From positions 54,824-118,823 of the forward strand of contig QKYT01000264.1 in the NCBI GenBank assembly GCA_003550305.1: a DNA stretch of 64,000 bases, written 5' to 3'. Position numbers and translations under genes: made by a program. Origin of the DNA: Glomus cerebriforme. Taxonomy: Eukaryota > Glomeromycota > Glomeromycetes > Glomerales > Glomeraceae. The notes beneath the pieces are model-generated. The model worked only from the letters and a program-made list of their open reading frames with translations, searched no databases and was not told the origin of the DNA. Below are positions 1 to 11,600 of this stretch, piece after piece. How positions within the stretch are numbered: position 1 is the stretch's first letter; every line of letters begins with the position of its first letter.

Positions 1-1060
1 CCTTAATTTTTCCAGCCGGATTTTCGTCTTCGCAAGATATCGGATTTTCTTTTTAAATAAATAAATAATTATATATCTATTTTTTTAATTTTATAACAAG
101 AACATTTGGAGATGATGCATCTTTAATACTTTATACTGTGAATATTTTATTGAAAAAATATTTTTTTTTTTAATAATCGGAAATTAAGCCCCGGATTTTC
201 AGTATGACTACCCCCCCCCCCCCCCCNNCATATGTTTCAAAGTTGAAGATCATTCTTTTTAATATCAAATAATTGTAGGATATTTTTTTTTTCTTTTGCA
301 GATCCGGGAGATAATCTAAATATTTATTTATTCAATGCTTAGATAACTTCTGTTAAAGAATTCTTTTTTACATTTTAAGTTAGAAATATTAATTTTTGAA
401 TTTTTAATCTTTTTTTTGTATTATATACATAAACGGAATATTCTTCGTGTTCTTTGAAAGAAAACTTTTGTTTCGTTTTTAAGTCTTTAATAAAATATTC
501 GGCTATTTTTAAACCAACTTTTCTATAAATGTTGTAAAAAAATAATTTAAATCGATTGCCCTATTTAACGATTTTACGTATAACAATAATCGTTTGTTTC
601 ATAAAATTATTTTGTTTACTTGGATATTCGGTATATTTAGAGTGACAAAAGTTGCGTAACAAAGTTAAAAATAATCTATCTAATTTTAAGTTGAGCTAAA
701 TTAAAGTTAGATAAACTAAAACATCCAAATAAGCAAAATAAGAAATACAGGGAATACAGGGGTAATCTCTTTTTATAAACGTGTGTGAACAGACGGTGTT
801 TTTTTTTGTTTCAAATTTAAGTTTATGATGTTTGTATTATTGACTATTTATAATTTTTTTTTAAAAAAAATTATTCCATAAAAGGAAATTCGGATAAAAA
901 TCACTGATTCACGGCTATTTGATAGCTTATTGCATTAAAGAAAATAATATTAGAGATACTCATTTTAGAAAATGTTCCTAAAATACTTGAAACTCCATAT
1001 ATTGGATGTACTACTGTACAGTACATATGCTGATCAACATTATATTGCTCAAACTCGACC
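1..1060. other. AT-rich intergenic DNA, no gene seen
   Basis: No convincing coding sequence on either strand. It contains a run of about sixteen C (211-226) followed by two undetermined bases (227-228), which marks an unresolved homopolymer in the assembly. The rest is A/T homopolymer-rich spacer. A short palindromic TACTGTACAGTA-like word lies near 1011-1023. Confidence 0.6.
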
Positions 1061-1500
1061 ATGTCCCAGATCAAACTAAATCGGAAGTTCGATTTCGGTC
1101 ATCCCAAACTGGAATTTGGGATGATCCATGTCCCAAACTTTAACCATGGCCCAAATCCAACTTGGGATATCCCAAATCAGATCTAGAACATGGTCAAGTT
1201 TGGGGCATCGAATGTTCCAAACTCGATCATATTCCAAATCCATCTAGGTTAGTTTTGAACATGTTTTGTATGCTCCAAATTCAATCATGTTCTAAATTAA
1301 CCTGGATGGATTTGGGGTATGGTCAGGTTTGGGGTATTGAATGTCCCAAACTTGTCCATATCCCATGGGATGTCCAGGTTAGATTTGGGTCTATGATCAT
1401 CCTAATCGAAGTTCCAGTTTGGGATGATCGAAATCGAAATTCCGATTTGGGATATCCCAAGTTTGATCTGGAGCATGGTCGAGTTTGGACTACAACAACT
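1060..1500. repeat. Degenerate repeat of CCCAAA/TTTGGG units
   Basis: The block is built from short variants of words such as CCCAAACTCGATCATG, GGTCAAGTTTGGGG, GATTTGGGATATCCCAA and CATGGTCGAGTTTGG, in both orientations. Many units are self-complementary around GGGATATCCC or CCCATGGG. An open frame of 125 codons (1162-1539) runs through it, but its protein simply repeats the DNA units (GQVWGIECxKLxHIP and similar). I treat it as repeat-derived and not as a gene. The word spacing is irregular, so this is an interleaved or palindromic repeat and not a clean tandem satellite. Confidence 0.75.
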
Positions 1501-1680
1501 GTTTACAATACTTTTCTTAGACCTTTTCCTACTATTTGACTGTATAATTTGCTTACGTTTTAAGGTACTGTGTTTTTTTAATTTGGGCATTAGTTAATAT
1601 GTAAATAATAATTTATTTATTAAATTAAAAGGTAATAATTAATCTTAATAATGATAAACATCTTTATGTAATCAATCTAC

Positions 1681-1915
1681 CTTGACGTTTATTGGACTGA
1701 ATATTACGAGCAATGAGACCTTTATTACGTCCCTTGTACTTTTGATGAACATTAATAGCAGTAAATCTTTCTTGTCCAATTTACGTCCCCTATAATAAAA
1801 AATAATTATTTTCTTCAAAAAAGAATAAAAGCTTTATTAAAAATTTACTTAACTGTAAAATAGCTGTTACTATTTTAAGATTTTTCCCACGACGATTACT
1901 TAATGCATGGGCGGA
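1681..1915 (-). pseudogene. Short remnant of a spliced coding sequence, unidentified
   Basis: Read on the minus strand, two adjoining segments look protein-coding. About 1858-1915 gives ESAHALSNRRGKNLKIVTA. About 1681-1775 gives GQERFTAINVHQKYKGRN and continues to RQGRLIT before a stop at 1668-1680. Between them is an intron-like stretch (GTTAAG near the 5' side, TATTATAG at the 3' side, near 1793). Joining at those sites does not keep one frame without a one- or two-base shift, so I call it a decayed fragment. I do not recognise the family. The basic, repeat-rich context suggests a mobile-element protein, but this is inference. Confidence 0.35.
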
Positions 1916-1919
1916 TTCT

Positions 1920-2260
1920 GCAGCATTAATATATATATATATAAAATAACAAATAAATTATCTCTAGGTCTTCCTCATATATAATATCAGTTTCAGTTTT
2001 TAAAAAGTTTAATATAAAAAATTTTAATATGTTTAATTATTATTTAACATGAAATGTCAGAACGCGAACGCGTAAGGAACAAAAAAAAATTCACCTAATG
2101 TTTCAGTTTTATATTTTTGTGATGTCACATTATAATTATATCATACACTCATACCAATATACAAATTAATAGCAACTGGTATCCGTATTACTCCAAAAAG
2201 TGATAATTTAACGCAAAACTTTCACAGGCTAGTAGCTAGTTCATTGATAAATCCTAATCG
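1920..2260. other. Intergenic, nothing recognised
   Basis: AT-rich spacer with a short (TA)n run at about 1928-1942. No supported gene, RNA or repeat family was recognised. Confidence 0.5.
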
Positions 2261-2269
2261 TTTTCTTTC

Positions 2270-2500
2270 CAATTAATTTCTTGACATTCCAAACATTTTT
2301 CTTGTGATTGTTGATTTGTTGCCACATCCTGAGCATATCTTCTTATTTATAATGTCTTGTGGTTCCCATTCATATTCATTTATGGTTGGTGATTATAGTT
2401 CTCCATGGGTTTTAAATTCTGTTGGCATGATAAAATAGCACACTTTAGGGTCTTGATCCTCCCATGATTGCCATCACTTTCTATAGAAGGAATCATTTTT
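2270..2500 (-). pseudogene. Decayed fragment with a CxxC...CxxC pattern
   Basis: On the minus strand the sequence gives MPTEFKTHGEL, then a stop, then SPTINEYEWEPQD and ICSGCGNKSTIT. A one-base shift near 2300 then gives SQEKCLECQEINWKE. Two CxxC pairs (CSGC and CLEC) suggest a former zinc-ribbon-like element. Internal stops and the shift show that it is broken. It lies just downstream of the hAT-like remnant on the same strand and could belong to the same or another element. No function is assigned. Confidence 0.35.
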
Positions 2501-2629
2501 ACATACAACATACATAAATTATATACTATATCGTAATATATAAACACAAGTAAACAATTTTATGAAAAAATCTGCAGTATACTTTAAAACAAGTTTATCA
2601 TATTATTATTTGTAAAGTCAAGCTTTGTC

Positions 2630-3790
2630 TATTTTGCATTAAGGAGGTTTAATCAAATAATTCTATCCTTTGTTTATAACATAATAAATTTTTCCAAATG
2701 CTTTTTGTTCAAAATGATTAAATATTATTTGTACAATATGAAGCCCACAACCAATTCGAAAAGCATTTATGCCAGATTTTTTATTAAAAAGAGAAACAGC
2801 ACCATTTTTGTCACTTGACATATATGCCGTATTATCAGTAACCCATAAAATATATTTAGTAATGTCAAGTCCATTTTCTTGTATTGATTGAATAACTACA
2901 TTAGAAACTGTCTCACTGTTACATTTTGGAATATCTTTAAGACTTGCTGTAAAAACAATTGGAGATTGTTTTTTATCACTCCATACTTAATAGCAAAGAA
3001 CAAAGTTTTTAATTTCTCCACGAGTAGATTCATCAACCATAATTTCAAAGGCTGGTGCATTCATGATTTGAGAAATGTGATTATTAATATATAATTGAGA
3101 GACATCTTTAAGTCACGTGCATAATGTTGAGGTTGACGTCCAATTTTGTGGAGATCTCCAGTTAAAAATCCATAAATTAATTTGGTGCATTCAATTGTAG
3201 AACGTATTGATATTTCTCCTGCTTGTGCAATGCTAGTTGCAAGCCAAACTGCATTGGAATTATATTTTCATTTATTGATCATAAAGTGAGATTTATTTTA
3301 TTTTTAAATATAGCAGCATCTGATATTGTTGAAGATTTTCGAACTAGAGAGCGAATTTCTGATATGTGCTGTGATTTTTGATTGCGCAAGTGCCCAACTT
3401 GCTCCAAGTGATTTTGTCCTTCTGATCAATTTTTTTGTTTGATTATGAAGCCTTTTATTTTTCAACTTTAGTTGATTCTTTTCATCCTCTAAAGATTCAT
3501 CTGATAGTTGGTGTTTATAATAACTATCAATAGAATTATAGTGATAGAAGTTTGCTCGCATTTAAACCTTTTGGATAACGCATAGTTTCAATAAGGTGAT
3601 TAGCTTCTGGGACCTCCTTATCAGATAATTGTTGAACTGCAGATATTAACTTATTTCGTTGCCAGTCCATTTGGTTGTCATATTATTACTTTTTTTCAAC
3701 TTTATCTTTTGTGCTCGTATTTCTTCTTTCAATTGACGAGCAGTGAAGACATTTTCCCGTTAAATAATCCGAAATCTTAAAATTTCGATA
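2630..3790 (-). pseudogene. Decayed hAT-like DNA transposase ORF
   Basis: Reading right to left on the minus strand, coding-like segments follow in order across frameshifts and stops. They are WQRNKLISAVQQLSDKEVPE (about 3590-3680), a basic coiled-coil stretch QLSDESLEDEKNQLKLKNKR (3304-3561 open frame), GEISIRSTIECTKLIYGFL (about 3130-3230), NAPAFEIMVDESTRGEIKNF (about 3003-3068), and VWSDKKQSPIVFTASLKD, ILWVTDNTAYMSSDKNG and LFNKKSGINAFRIGCGLHIV (about 2650-2990). MVDEST and WVTDNTAYM look like the acidic positions of an RNase-H-like transposase core. This protein type is abundant in Rhizophagus; assignment to hAT is by general resemblance. No terminal inverted repeats or target-site duplication were found by eye. 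The copy is non-functional. Confidence 0.6.
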
Positions 3791-3799
3791 ACTTTGCAT

Positions 3800-4480
3800 T
3801 TAATTGACATTCAAACAATGTAAAAAGTTAAATGAATACACAATGACCTTTAAAATAAAGTGACAGTTTTTTTTTGAAAACACTAAAGAAAAAATTTTTT
3901 TTCCTTATATAACTGAAATTATTACTTTATTATTTTTTGAAACGTGAACGGTCTTTTTTTGGAAAAATCAAATTGTTACACGAAATTTAGAACACTCTCG
4001 CGAAATTTGGAATATAAATAAAATAATAAGAAGAGTTTAAAGTTATCAAAAAAATAAAACTCACTGGTTTAATAAAAAATTTATTATAGACCTATAGTTT
4101 ATTATAGTTTATTATAGTTTAATACAAAAAAAAATTCAATAGTAAATTTTTATATGATACCAGTTGACAGCGCGTGACTTGATCAAATTATGGTCGGTTG
4201 ATATTTCATTATTGAATCAAATTTCTTTTGCACTTTAAATTTATACAGATAATATTTTGATAGAAATTATATATATTCAATAATCACTTTTTCAATATGA
4301 GGCGCAGGAATGCCATTTTTCCTTTCTTTTTGTTCAGCATATCAGCAAAAAATTAAATTTTGTAATTTTTTTATTGATGGGCATAAAGTGTTGTGAGGAC
4401 GTATACAATACTGAATTGAATATAAAGACAAGTGAATTATAACAAAGAGAAAGAAACTTTACTAATCATCATTGACGGTG
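3800..4480. other. Intergenic, nothing recognised
   Basis: AT-rich spacer. It includes a small tandem of TAGTTTATTA units at about 4093-4122. No supported coding sequence. Confidence 0.5.
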
Positions 4481-4489
4481 TTTATATAT

Positions 4490-4900
4490 GGAAGATTACC
4501 TTCTCTAAACACAGAGGACATACTTCAGTACTAGCTTCCATTCACCATACTTCTTCAAAAGACGCGCTTTATTTGGCTTATCAGGACCACTTCTAATATC
4601 AAAGAATAATCCTTCCATCATTATCTATAAGCTTTTTAGTCTAAATTCGGGTTTAAAATTTGAGACCAACTGAACTATGGCAACATTTTCCTCCTCTAAA
4701 ATATGAGCTCCTGCGAAATTATCAGAAAGAAGTTGTGGTAATTTAGGAGCTTTAATATTATTACTAATAATTCATAGTAGTGTCAAATGCTTGGTTACTT
4801 TTACTTTTGGTTATATTGATTACATTTAAGTTAAGTTGCTGAGTCCATTATAATGCATGTGTGCTTGCTGTTTCAATTTCAAAAAGCGAGAACGAGGCTT
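4490..4900 (-). pseudogene. Unidentified coding remnant, antisense
   Basis: The minus strand gives IKAPKLPQLLSDNFAGAHIL, then EEENVAIVQLVSNFKPEFRL, ending in a stop, and MMEGLFFDIRSGPDKPNKAR followed by LLKKYGEW. The composition is protein-like but the frame is broken by stops and a shift. I do not recognise the family. It lies in the same debris field as the hAT-like copy and may be part of another element. Confidence 0.35.
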
Positions 4901-5180
4901 TTTTAAGCTTTCCACCCCTGTTTTGAGACTTGTTATCTAAATTTTTTATTTCTTGTTTAATCTTATAAATAGATGGATTGTGACTTTATATCTATATTTT
5001 CTATATGATACTGTTGCGATTTTTTTTAAAGGGTAGATAACAGGAAGCTTTATTAAAATAATCAGAAATTATAACTCAATATTACTTCCTTTGGCGCTCT
5101 GTTATTTTAAAACTATTGAATTTCTTTCGAACCCCTCAAACTTTATAATCGTCATTTTGATGTTTCAGCCACACCATTGT
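4901..5180. other. Intergenic, nothing recognised
   Basis: AT-rich spacer between two antisense remnants. No coding sequence is supported. Confidence 0.4.
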
Positions 5181-5184
5181 GAGA

Positions 5185-5460
5185 TTCCTCCTAATACATT
5201 ATATGTTTATGCTGATAGCAATAGCAATTGATTCTTCTTGTTCTAATTGTGAATCAATAAATAATTTGTTTAAACAAGAAGTTTGGCTCATAAACAATTT
5301 AAGTATTGCCTGCAAAACTATATGTGTGTTATCATTTATTTTTGCAATCTCATTCAATACTGATGTGGCAATTTCTATATAATCTATCTATAACTTCATC
5401 AGTAGTTTTATTGAGTAAATTGAGAATTTTATTTAATAATACGTTGAAAAAAAATAAATT
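5185..5460 (-). pseudogene. Unidentified helical coding remnant, antisense
   Basis: The minus strand gives LNKILNLLNKTTDEVIDRLY (about 5385-5450) and, after a frame change, IEIATSVLNEIAKINDNTHI continuing to QAILKLFMSQTSCLNKLF and SQLEQEESIAIAIS before a stop near 5200. The even leucine/isoleucine pattern suggests an alpha-helical protein. The plus-strand open frame over the same bases (5179-5382) has weaker protein character. The family is not recognised. Confidence 0.35.
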
Positions 5461-8400
5461 CTTTTCTTGCGGTTAGGGTTAGGATTTTAGTTCTTTAGTA
5501 TTTTCTGAATGAAAATTGCAATAGAAATTTAGCTGTACTGCCAACATCGATAAGCCCATAATTTTAAACAATATAATTTAGGAAAAAATTTTTTCTCTGT
5601 TTTCTTTGGATTATCCTTTCAGATTTCAATTTTTTCATATTTTGAGAAGAATCATATCATTTGATGGAAGTATGGAACAGTTGAATTATCTTTTGGCTGA
5701 TTTAGCATTTAAAAATTTTGTCCAATTTTTGATTTGGTTTGATTTTTGCAATATATAGAATAAGGCTGTAATTGATGATCATGTGTGCAGATTTTGTTAA
5801 TTCTCAATGTTAGACCACTCAAAAAAAAAACGTATTGGTTCCCATGACGATTTATTTAACACTAAAATGATGAATTATGAGATTAAAAAAATTTATTGAA
5901 AATATAAAAAGTGGGAAGCGAATACGCACATAATTTATACCTCTTTTAATGTTTAGTGATAATTCCGCATGTTATTACGGTAAAAAGTTATAAACAAAAA
6001 AAAAATTGAAAACTAGTTTTTGTTTGCTTATCACAAAATCTAAACCATAATGCTTTTAATATTTTAATATTTATTACCTTTATTCTTGATCAAATTACAT
6101 TATAAAATAATAGACAAAGGTTTCAACTTTTAGAAAAATTTCTCAGCCCGATATTGCAATGTGCATAAAAAATAAGAAATAAAATAACAATTATTTTTTA
6201 TTAACTGATTTATTAATTATTATTATTAAAGAAAAATATTGTAATACTGTAAAGAAATATGTTTAATTTTTTTGCTTCTTGGATTGATCCTGATTTGATA
6301 ACTGGCTTGGCTTAGTAAACATAATGAATATGTTGGATCTAAGCCATTATTGTATTAGGTCAGGAATCTCCTTTGTTCAAATTCGAACAAGTTTTGTGCA
6401 GAAGCTGCATGAAATAAAATTAAATTATGTATGAAGATCAATTTGATAAAATGAAACAAAGAAAAAATCGAATCATGTGTTAAGGCGCAATTATGTTTGT
6501 TCTATAATTATATAATTGTCATTTTACCCCACATTCACCCGTAATTTCTCGATTATAAGCCCATTACAAGTTACAGTTACACCTAAAAAAAAGCGGGTAG
6601 CGGTTTTTATTCCGAAAAACTTGATAAAACACAATTTATAAAAAAAAAAAAAAAAAAAAAAAATTTAAAGCCCCCCCCCCAACAATTATTCTTTGTGAAG
6701 AATTATTCGATCAGAAGCGCCCAGACCATTTTTTATACTTAATTGTAAAAAAATCACCTTTATTAATAAATTTTAAATGATAATAATATGACCAAAGGTC
6801 GGAAATTTTATTACTTTTATTGATGAATAAACTAAATTTTCATTAATCCTGAAATTACTCTTTTTTTTCTAGCGATAAAAATGTTTTTCAGTATATATTT
6901 TTTATTTGGTTTTGTAAAATTTCAATGATTTTCAATTTCTCTAAAAAATTCGTATATATATGAGTTTCTATACATAAAATTATGACGTTATTATAAATTA
7001 TTAAAATATGCCATAATTAAATTTTTTCATTTTACATTCGATATCTAAGTCCGAAACCCCACTTTTATATGGGGTTGGTTAAGAATTCAGCAATCTACTG
7101 TAGCTTGGTATTACAACCATTTCCACAATTTCCATTATTTTCTATAAATAAGTATGATAATGGAAATCCGTCTTCCATATACTACATATAGTTCCAATGA
7201 AATTTGGTCCTTGTGATTTTGCCATATATAGGGAGTGCCATATTATGGTGCAGACGTCATTGAAATATCGACCTTCACATTCAATCAATATTATACCATA
7301 ATAGCTAGAATGTATTCCCTAATGAATGGTACGTTCTATTCTATACTAGATGATTGTTTGCGAATCTAAATTCATCGCTCAAATTTAGAGTTAGTTGTGT
7401 TGTGCCTTGATGTTCTATTTAAAGAAACCTCATTTTTTTGACCATTAACAAATTGTTATGATACAAGATTTAGATTTTGATTATTCACAAAATTATTTTT
7501 ATTGTTTTGTACTTTTAAAGTTTTTGATCAAACATTGAATATTTGGATGATTTTTATTAGAGAATAAAAGGAATGATTGAATACTTTTCAATCACAATTA
7601 ATTAGATTTTGTTATTGTATTATTGATAATATTTTTTTTTCAAATGTGTTAAACAAGTTAATGAAAAATCAATTAGGCGAAGTAAAGAATATGATTTCAT
7701 TTAATAAATAGAATGTTAGTATTATAAACAAAAGAAATATATCCTTTTTATAATAAAAATAAAGAATAAAGGAATAAAAGATTTAAGTTTTACATTATAT
7801 TTAGTGGCGAAGTTGAAGCCTACATCAGTAGCTCAGCCCGATAAAAACAATTCCACTAATCGATTTTTGTTCATAAATTTTAAGTAATAATATTTAGCGA
7901 AACAATTGTATCAATATTTATGATTTTAACAATCAATTGTAATATGTATTTATCAATTAATCAAAATAAAAAAAAAAATAATAATAATTTTTGCTAATTA
8001 TATTGTAATTTTTTTTTTAATTTCAGCAGTACAGTAATTCTCTACCGTAAGTTTGTAAGCAATTTGTTTAACAAAAAGACTACTGTGCATTGGCATGAGT
8101 TATTATTAAATTTGATGAAAACTTTCAAAACGTATCGGTACGGCCTTTAGATAATACAATAAATTTGATATAATTAATTGTCATTTAAAAATTATATTTC
8201 ACACCGTGGTGTTCAACACCACAGTCATATGTTTTATACTGATTGTATTAGTACAAAATTTATATTTTACAACGTAGTGTTTAATGTTGTATTATATACT
8301 TCATACATGTTTCCATATATTTCTATTTTTTTTTATTTTTGTAATAATATTTGCAATATAAATTAAGCTGAATTAATATAACAAAAAATAAACGTGCGGT

Positions 8401-9280
8401 ATCGGAATTTTTGGAGGTCCATTATTACTGGGTCACTTAACATGAATTTGTAGATATTACGTCGACAAAAATTTCGAAAGAATTCATGGTTTAAATTATA
8501 ACCGTTTTTTTTTTTTAAAAAAAAAAAATTATCATTATTAGATATACTGTATTCAAAATAGACTCACGCCAGATGCATAAATTAGCTGCATATATTAAAA
8601 GTTGTGCATAAATGATGTGTTTCTACATGTTGCCTATGAGATTTATGTACCGTTATTTTAACTATTCCAAAAAAGAAATAAAAAACTACAAAGAAATCTT
8701 TTTTATTGACAGTTAATCGATTTTTATTGTAGTACACTTGATCCTATTCACATAAACCTATTTTAGAACAAAGACTTTTCTGTGTTATCCAAACCTTAAA
8801 AATTATTTGGAAAATCTATCAAAAATATAAATATTGATCTGATATACTATACAATAATTTAAAGAGTATTATTTGTAATGAAACGCAATATATTCATAAG
8901 AATTAAAGTTACGATTTAATTTCCCACAGAACGTTTTTTGGCGGAACTTTGCAGAAAGCCACCAATAACCTTGCCAAAACTGGTCTGTTATCAGTTGATA
9001 ATCATCTTTGAAACTCGGGGGACTTCACAAAAATTGAATTATTTGAATAAAGTTATATCTAATTTTTAATTTTGTAATTTTGTGAGGAATAAAATTTTGG
9101 AAAAAAAATTAGATATGCGGAATTTGCGGATCGCTGATCAATACATATAGTATCTTCATATAAAGTCATATCGGCGGCGTATCTCACGCATATATATCAT
9201 TAACAAAATAATATACATGATAATTTACGGCTACTTTTATTGAAAAAAAGATGAAAAAAGAAACGCTTGACAGAGGATAA
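5461..9280. other. Long gene-poor AT-rich stretch
   Basis: No gene is supported over about 3.8 kb. Visible items are a short telomere-like GGTTAGGGTTAGG near 5472, an A run (about 6640-6662) next to a C run (about 6671-6680), a small CCCCAC...GTGGGG-type hairpin near 7058-7075, and a short inverted repeat CACCGTGGTGTTCAACACCA near 8202. Short open frames here look like chance frames. Confidence 0.55.
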
Positions 9281-9290
9281 TTGAAATCTC

Positions 9291-9299
9291 TATAAATAG
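9291..9299 (+). promoter_or_regulatory. Possible TATA box
   Basis: CTATAAATAG lies about 35-40 bases before the open frame starting at 9329. It has a good TATA consensus and sensible spacing, but the surrounding DNA is AT-rich, so a chance match is possible. Confidence 0.3.
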
Positions 9300-9328
9300 C
9301 GTTCGTTTTGACCTAACTTCTCTAATTT

Positions 9329-9745
9329 TTGCTTTATCTAAAAAAAAATCCATATTCAATTCAAATACAAATGAACTTTATGAACAAATTAACTAAAATA
9401 TATAACTCAACTCTCTCCAATTGTACTTCTCAAGATTCTCTAATAATAATTAATGAGTATATCTCTCTCAAGATCACCAGCGGAATCGCAATTACCACAG
9501 CAACTGCAACAACGATTGCAACGAAAACTTGTGGCATCACTAAAATCATTGACGAAATCAAGAATTTAATTTTAAATAAAAAGTTAATCCTTTTACAAAC
9601 ACAATTGGAATACTCCATAAAAGGATGGTTACGTTGTAGCCAGAGCAATAATCATTCATCCCGATTAGCTCAATCGCTTATGTTTCTGATACAATGGTTT
9701 TGTCATTTCAGTTATGGAGACGTCAATCCAATTGGTCTATCATGA
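9329..9745 (+). CDS. Possible small gene, hypothetical 138-aa protein
   Basis: An open frame of 138 codons begins soon after a TATA-like box and is followed about 200 bases later by an AATAAA-like polyadenylation word near 9941. An alternative in-frame start at the MNFMNKLTKIYN position (9371) would shorten the protein slightly. The middle is Ala/Thr-rich (ITTATATTIATKT, about residues 55-68); the rest has no recognisable domain. The minus strand also carries a 72-codon frame here with a very hydrophobic centre (VFVAIVVAVAVVIAIPLVIL), so the real coding strand is uncertain. I do not recognise either protein. Confidence 0.35.
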   Translation: MLYLKKNPYSIQIQMNFMNKLTKIYNSTLSNCTSQDSLIIINEYISLKITSGIAITTATATTIATKTCGITKIIDEIKNLILNKKLILLQTQLEYSIKGWLRCSQSNNHSSRLAQSLMFLIQWFCHFSYGDVNPIGLS

Positions 9746-10315
9746 TCTTGAGATATTAATGCAAGTCATTGTCCATGTTTAGTGAAGAAATTAACTTTGA
9801 AAGAACGATAAAAAATTATTTCAATTATTTCAATTTGTTAATTTACAATTATTTTAAGCACTTTTTTAAAAAAACCTTTATATTGTAATTTATTTTATTC
9901 TATTATTATTTTTAGTATTTTTATGTGATATATATTATAACAATAAAGTTCGTTTTTAACAAATATAAGTGTGAAATCCTATTTAACATTAATTGAAAGT
10001 GAATGAAAAAATGAACTCTCGATTTCATAAGCGAAGATGCCAGTTATTATTTGAATGAATACGACTAAAAATGAATTACATTAAATTATTATTAATGTTG
10101 ATCTATGTTCTAATATTCCATGTTTTTTCGATATGAAATGTAACGGAAATGTTCGGAAAATCGTTTAAATTGAAAATTGAAATGTCATAATGCTAATTTT
10201 TCTGTGTAAAGTAATCTTTGATAATACTAAACATAATGGGAATAAAATATATATGTAAAAAAAATCTCTGAAAAATCTTCGTATGAATGGGTGATCTCGG
10301 ATTCTGCAGGAATTC
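9746..10315. other. Intergenic, nothing recognised
   Basis: AT-rich spacer with no coding sequence or clear repeat apart from the polyadenylation-like word noted for the upstream frame. Confidence 0.45.
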
Positions 10316-10319
10316 GGGA

Positions 10320-10680
10320 ATTACACCATTACGTATTTCTACATTTGCCAAGTTGTAATGCCGTAATGCAATTTAGCACCGTAATTTAATTTAACGCCGT
10401 AATTATAAAATGTAACACCATAATTTAATAAACGTCGTACAACAAAAAAAATATGAAATCTAAAAGGGTGTAAAGATAGTAAAAATAACTTTTTGATTAA
10501 AATAATGGTGGAATTAAAAGACTTTAAATTCGCATTACGACGTCAAAGTTATATTGGTATTATGGTGTCAAAATTAATTACGGCGGCGTCAAATTACATT
10601 ACGGCATTACGGCATTACAGCTTTTAACGTTTTACTTACGGAGATTACAGCACGTGCCGTAACCGTAATTATAATTTCAC
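10320..10680. repeat. Imperfect inverted repeat made of GCCGTAAT words
   Basis: The left arm (about 10352-10440) reads TGTAATGCCGTAATGCAATT, then ACCGTAATTT and AACGCCGTAATT. The right arm (about 10530-10625) contains the complement: ATTACGACGTC, AATTACGGCGGCGTC, ACATTACGGCATTACGGCAT. The arms pair with gaps around a roughly 90-base AT-rich centre. Within each arm the word GCCGTAAT is repeated directly. Similar words recur at 12468-12490 (CGTAATTTTGGCCGGCA) and 25975-26000 (CGTAATTTTTGGCCGGCATT). This looks like a foldback or MITE-type element. Confidence 0.65.
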
Positions 10681-10689
10681 CAGAACCTA

Positions 10690-11070
10690 GTAATATTAAA
10701 CCAATTAAAATTTGATTTTTATTAACTCTCATCTAAATAAGGATAGTATGTTACTACGCCCTATTTTGTTAAGGCCTCAAACGTTCCTTTCTTTACATCT
10801 AAAATTTCCAGAAAATCTTGATTAATTAACCTATTGTTAAATATTCTAAATATTCTTATTTTCTATAATCAGCAACGATATAGTATAATAATCAAAATTA
10901 TAAGTTTTCATGCGAAATTATTTTTTATAATGATTGCTCGAATAAGTATTATTTTATTGCAATTTTGAAATTAAACATAACATGAAACAGGAATAATGAA
11001 TTAGTATGGATCTTGTGAATTCATCTAATGTCCTATGCTCAAGTACTGTACATTAATCTTTTCTTTAAAT
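10690..11070. other. Intergenic, nothing recognised
   Basis: AT-rich spacer. No coding sequence is supported on either strand. Confidence 0.45.
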
Positions 11071-11600
11071 CCCTGACCACTAAATTTATTGGAATTTTCG
11101 TACTTTGTTATTCTAATAAGCGTTCGTCCCTTTCAGCAAATTGAATATTATTTAGCATTGCTTTTAATTCCATCGTCTTACATTCTTTTTCTTTCAGTTC
11201 ATATTCTAATTTACATAATTCGTCGTCGTTAACTTGTTGGTCGGGTTGTCAATATTTTTATTCTTCTTTGTAGCCACTGATATATTTGTTAAATCAATTT
11301 CATTGATTTACCAATTATTAAAAAGTTCAATTTGTTTTTCTGTATATTATCTCATATATTCCACCATCAACTAATTTCTCATTAATCTTTCAATTGTTTC
11401 TTCTATAAATGAGATATATTAATGAGAGTGGTTTTGGTCAAAATCAATTCCTCTTTTTCAGTGAGTTGAATATTTGTTTTATAGAATTAAGATTATTTAT
11501 TGATCTCATACCTTTTATTTAAAGTTTTTATTTCATCAAATTGGACTTCTAAATCAGAAATTTTTATCCTAAGGATTTATTTTATTGGGATATAGTCTAT
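11070..11600 (-). pseudogene. Decayed coiled-coil protein gene
   Basis: The minus strand reads, from high to low coordinate, ISDLEVQFDEIKTLNKRYEI (about 11500-11560), then IQLTEKEELILTKTTLINIS (about 11400-11465), then DDELCKLEYELKEKECKTME followed by LKAMLNNIQFAERDERLLE and a stop (about 11115-11240). Charged heptad-like patterns indicate a former coiled coil. Stops and frameshifts separate the pieces. The shape resembles the coiled-coil tails found on Rhizophagus transposon-associated proteins, but the family cannot be named. Confidence 0.4.

Noticed and set aside
1162..1539. 125-codon frame in the CCCAAA/TTTGGG block
   Set aside because: The peptide only mirrors the DNA repeat units, with no sign of an independent protein.
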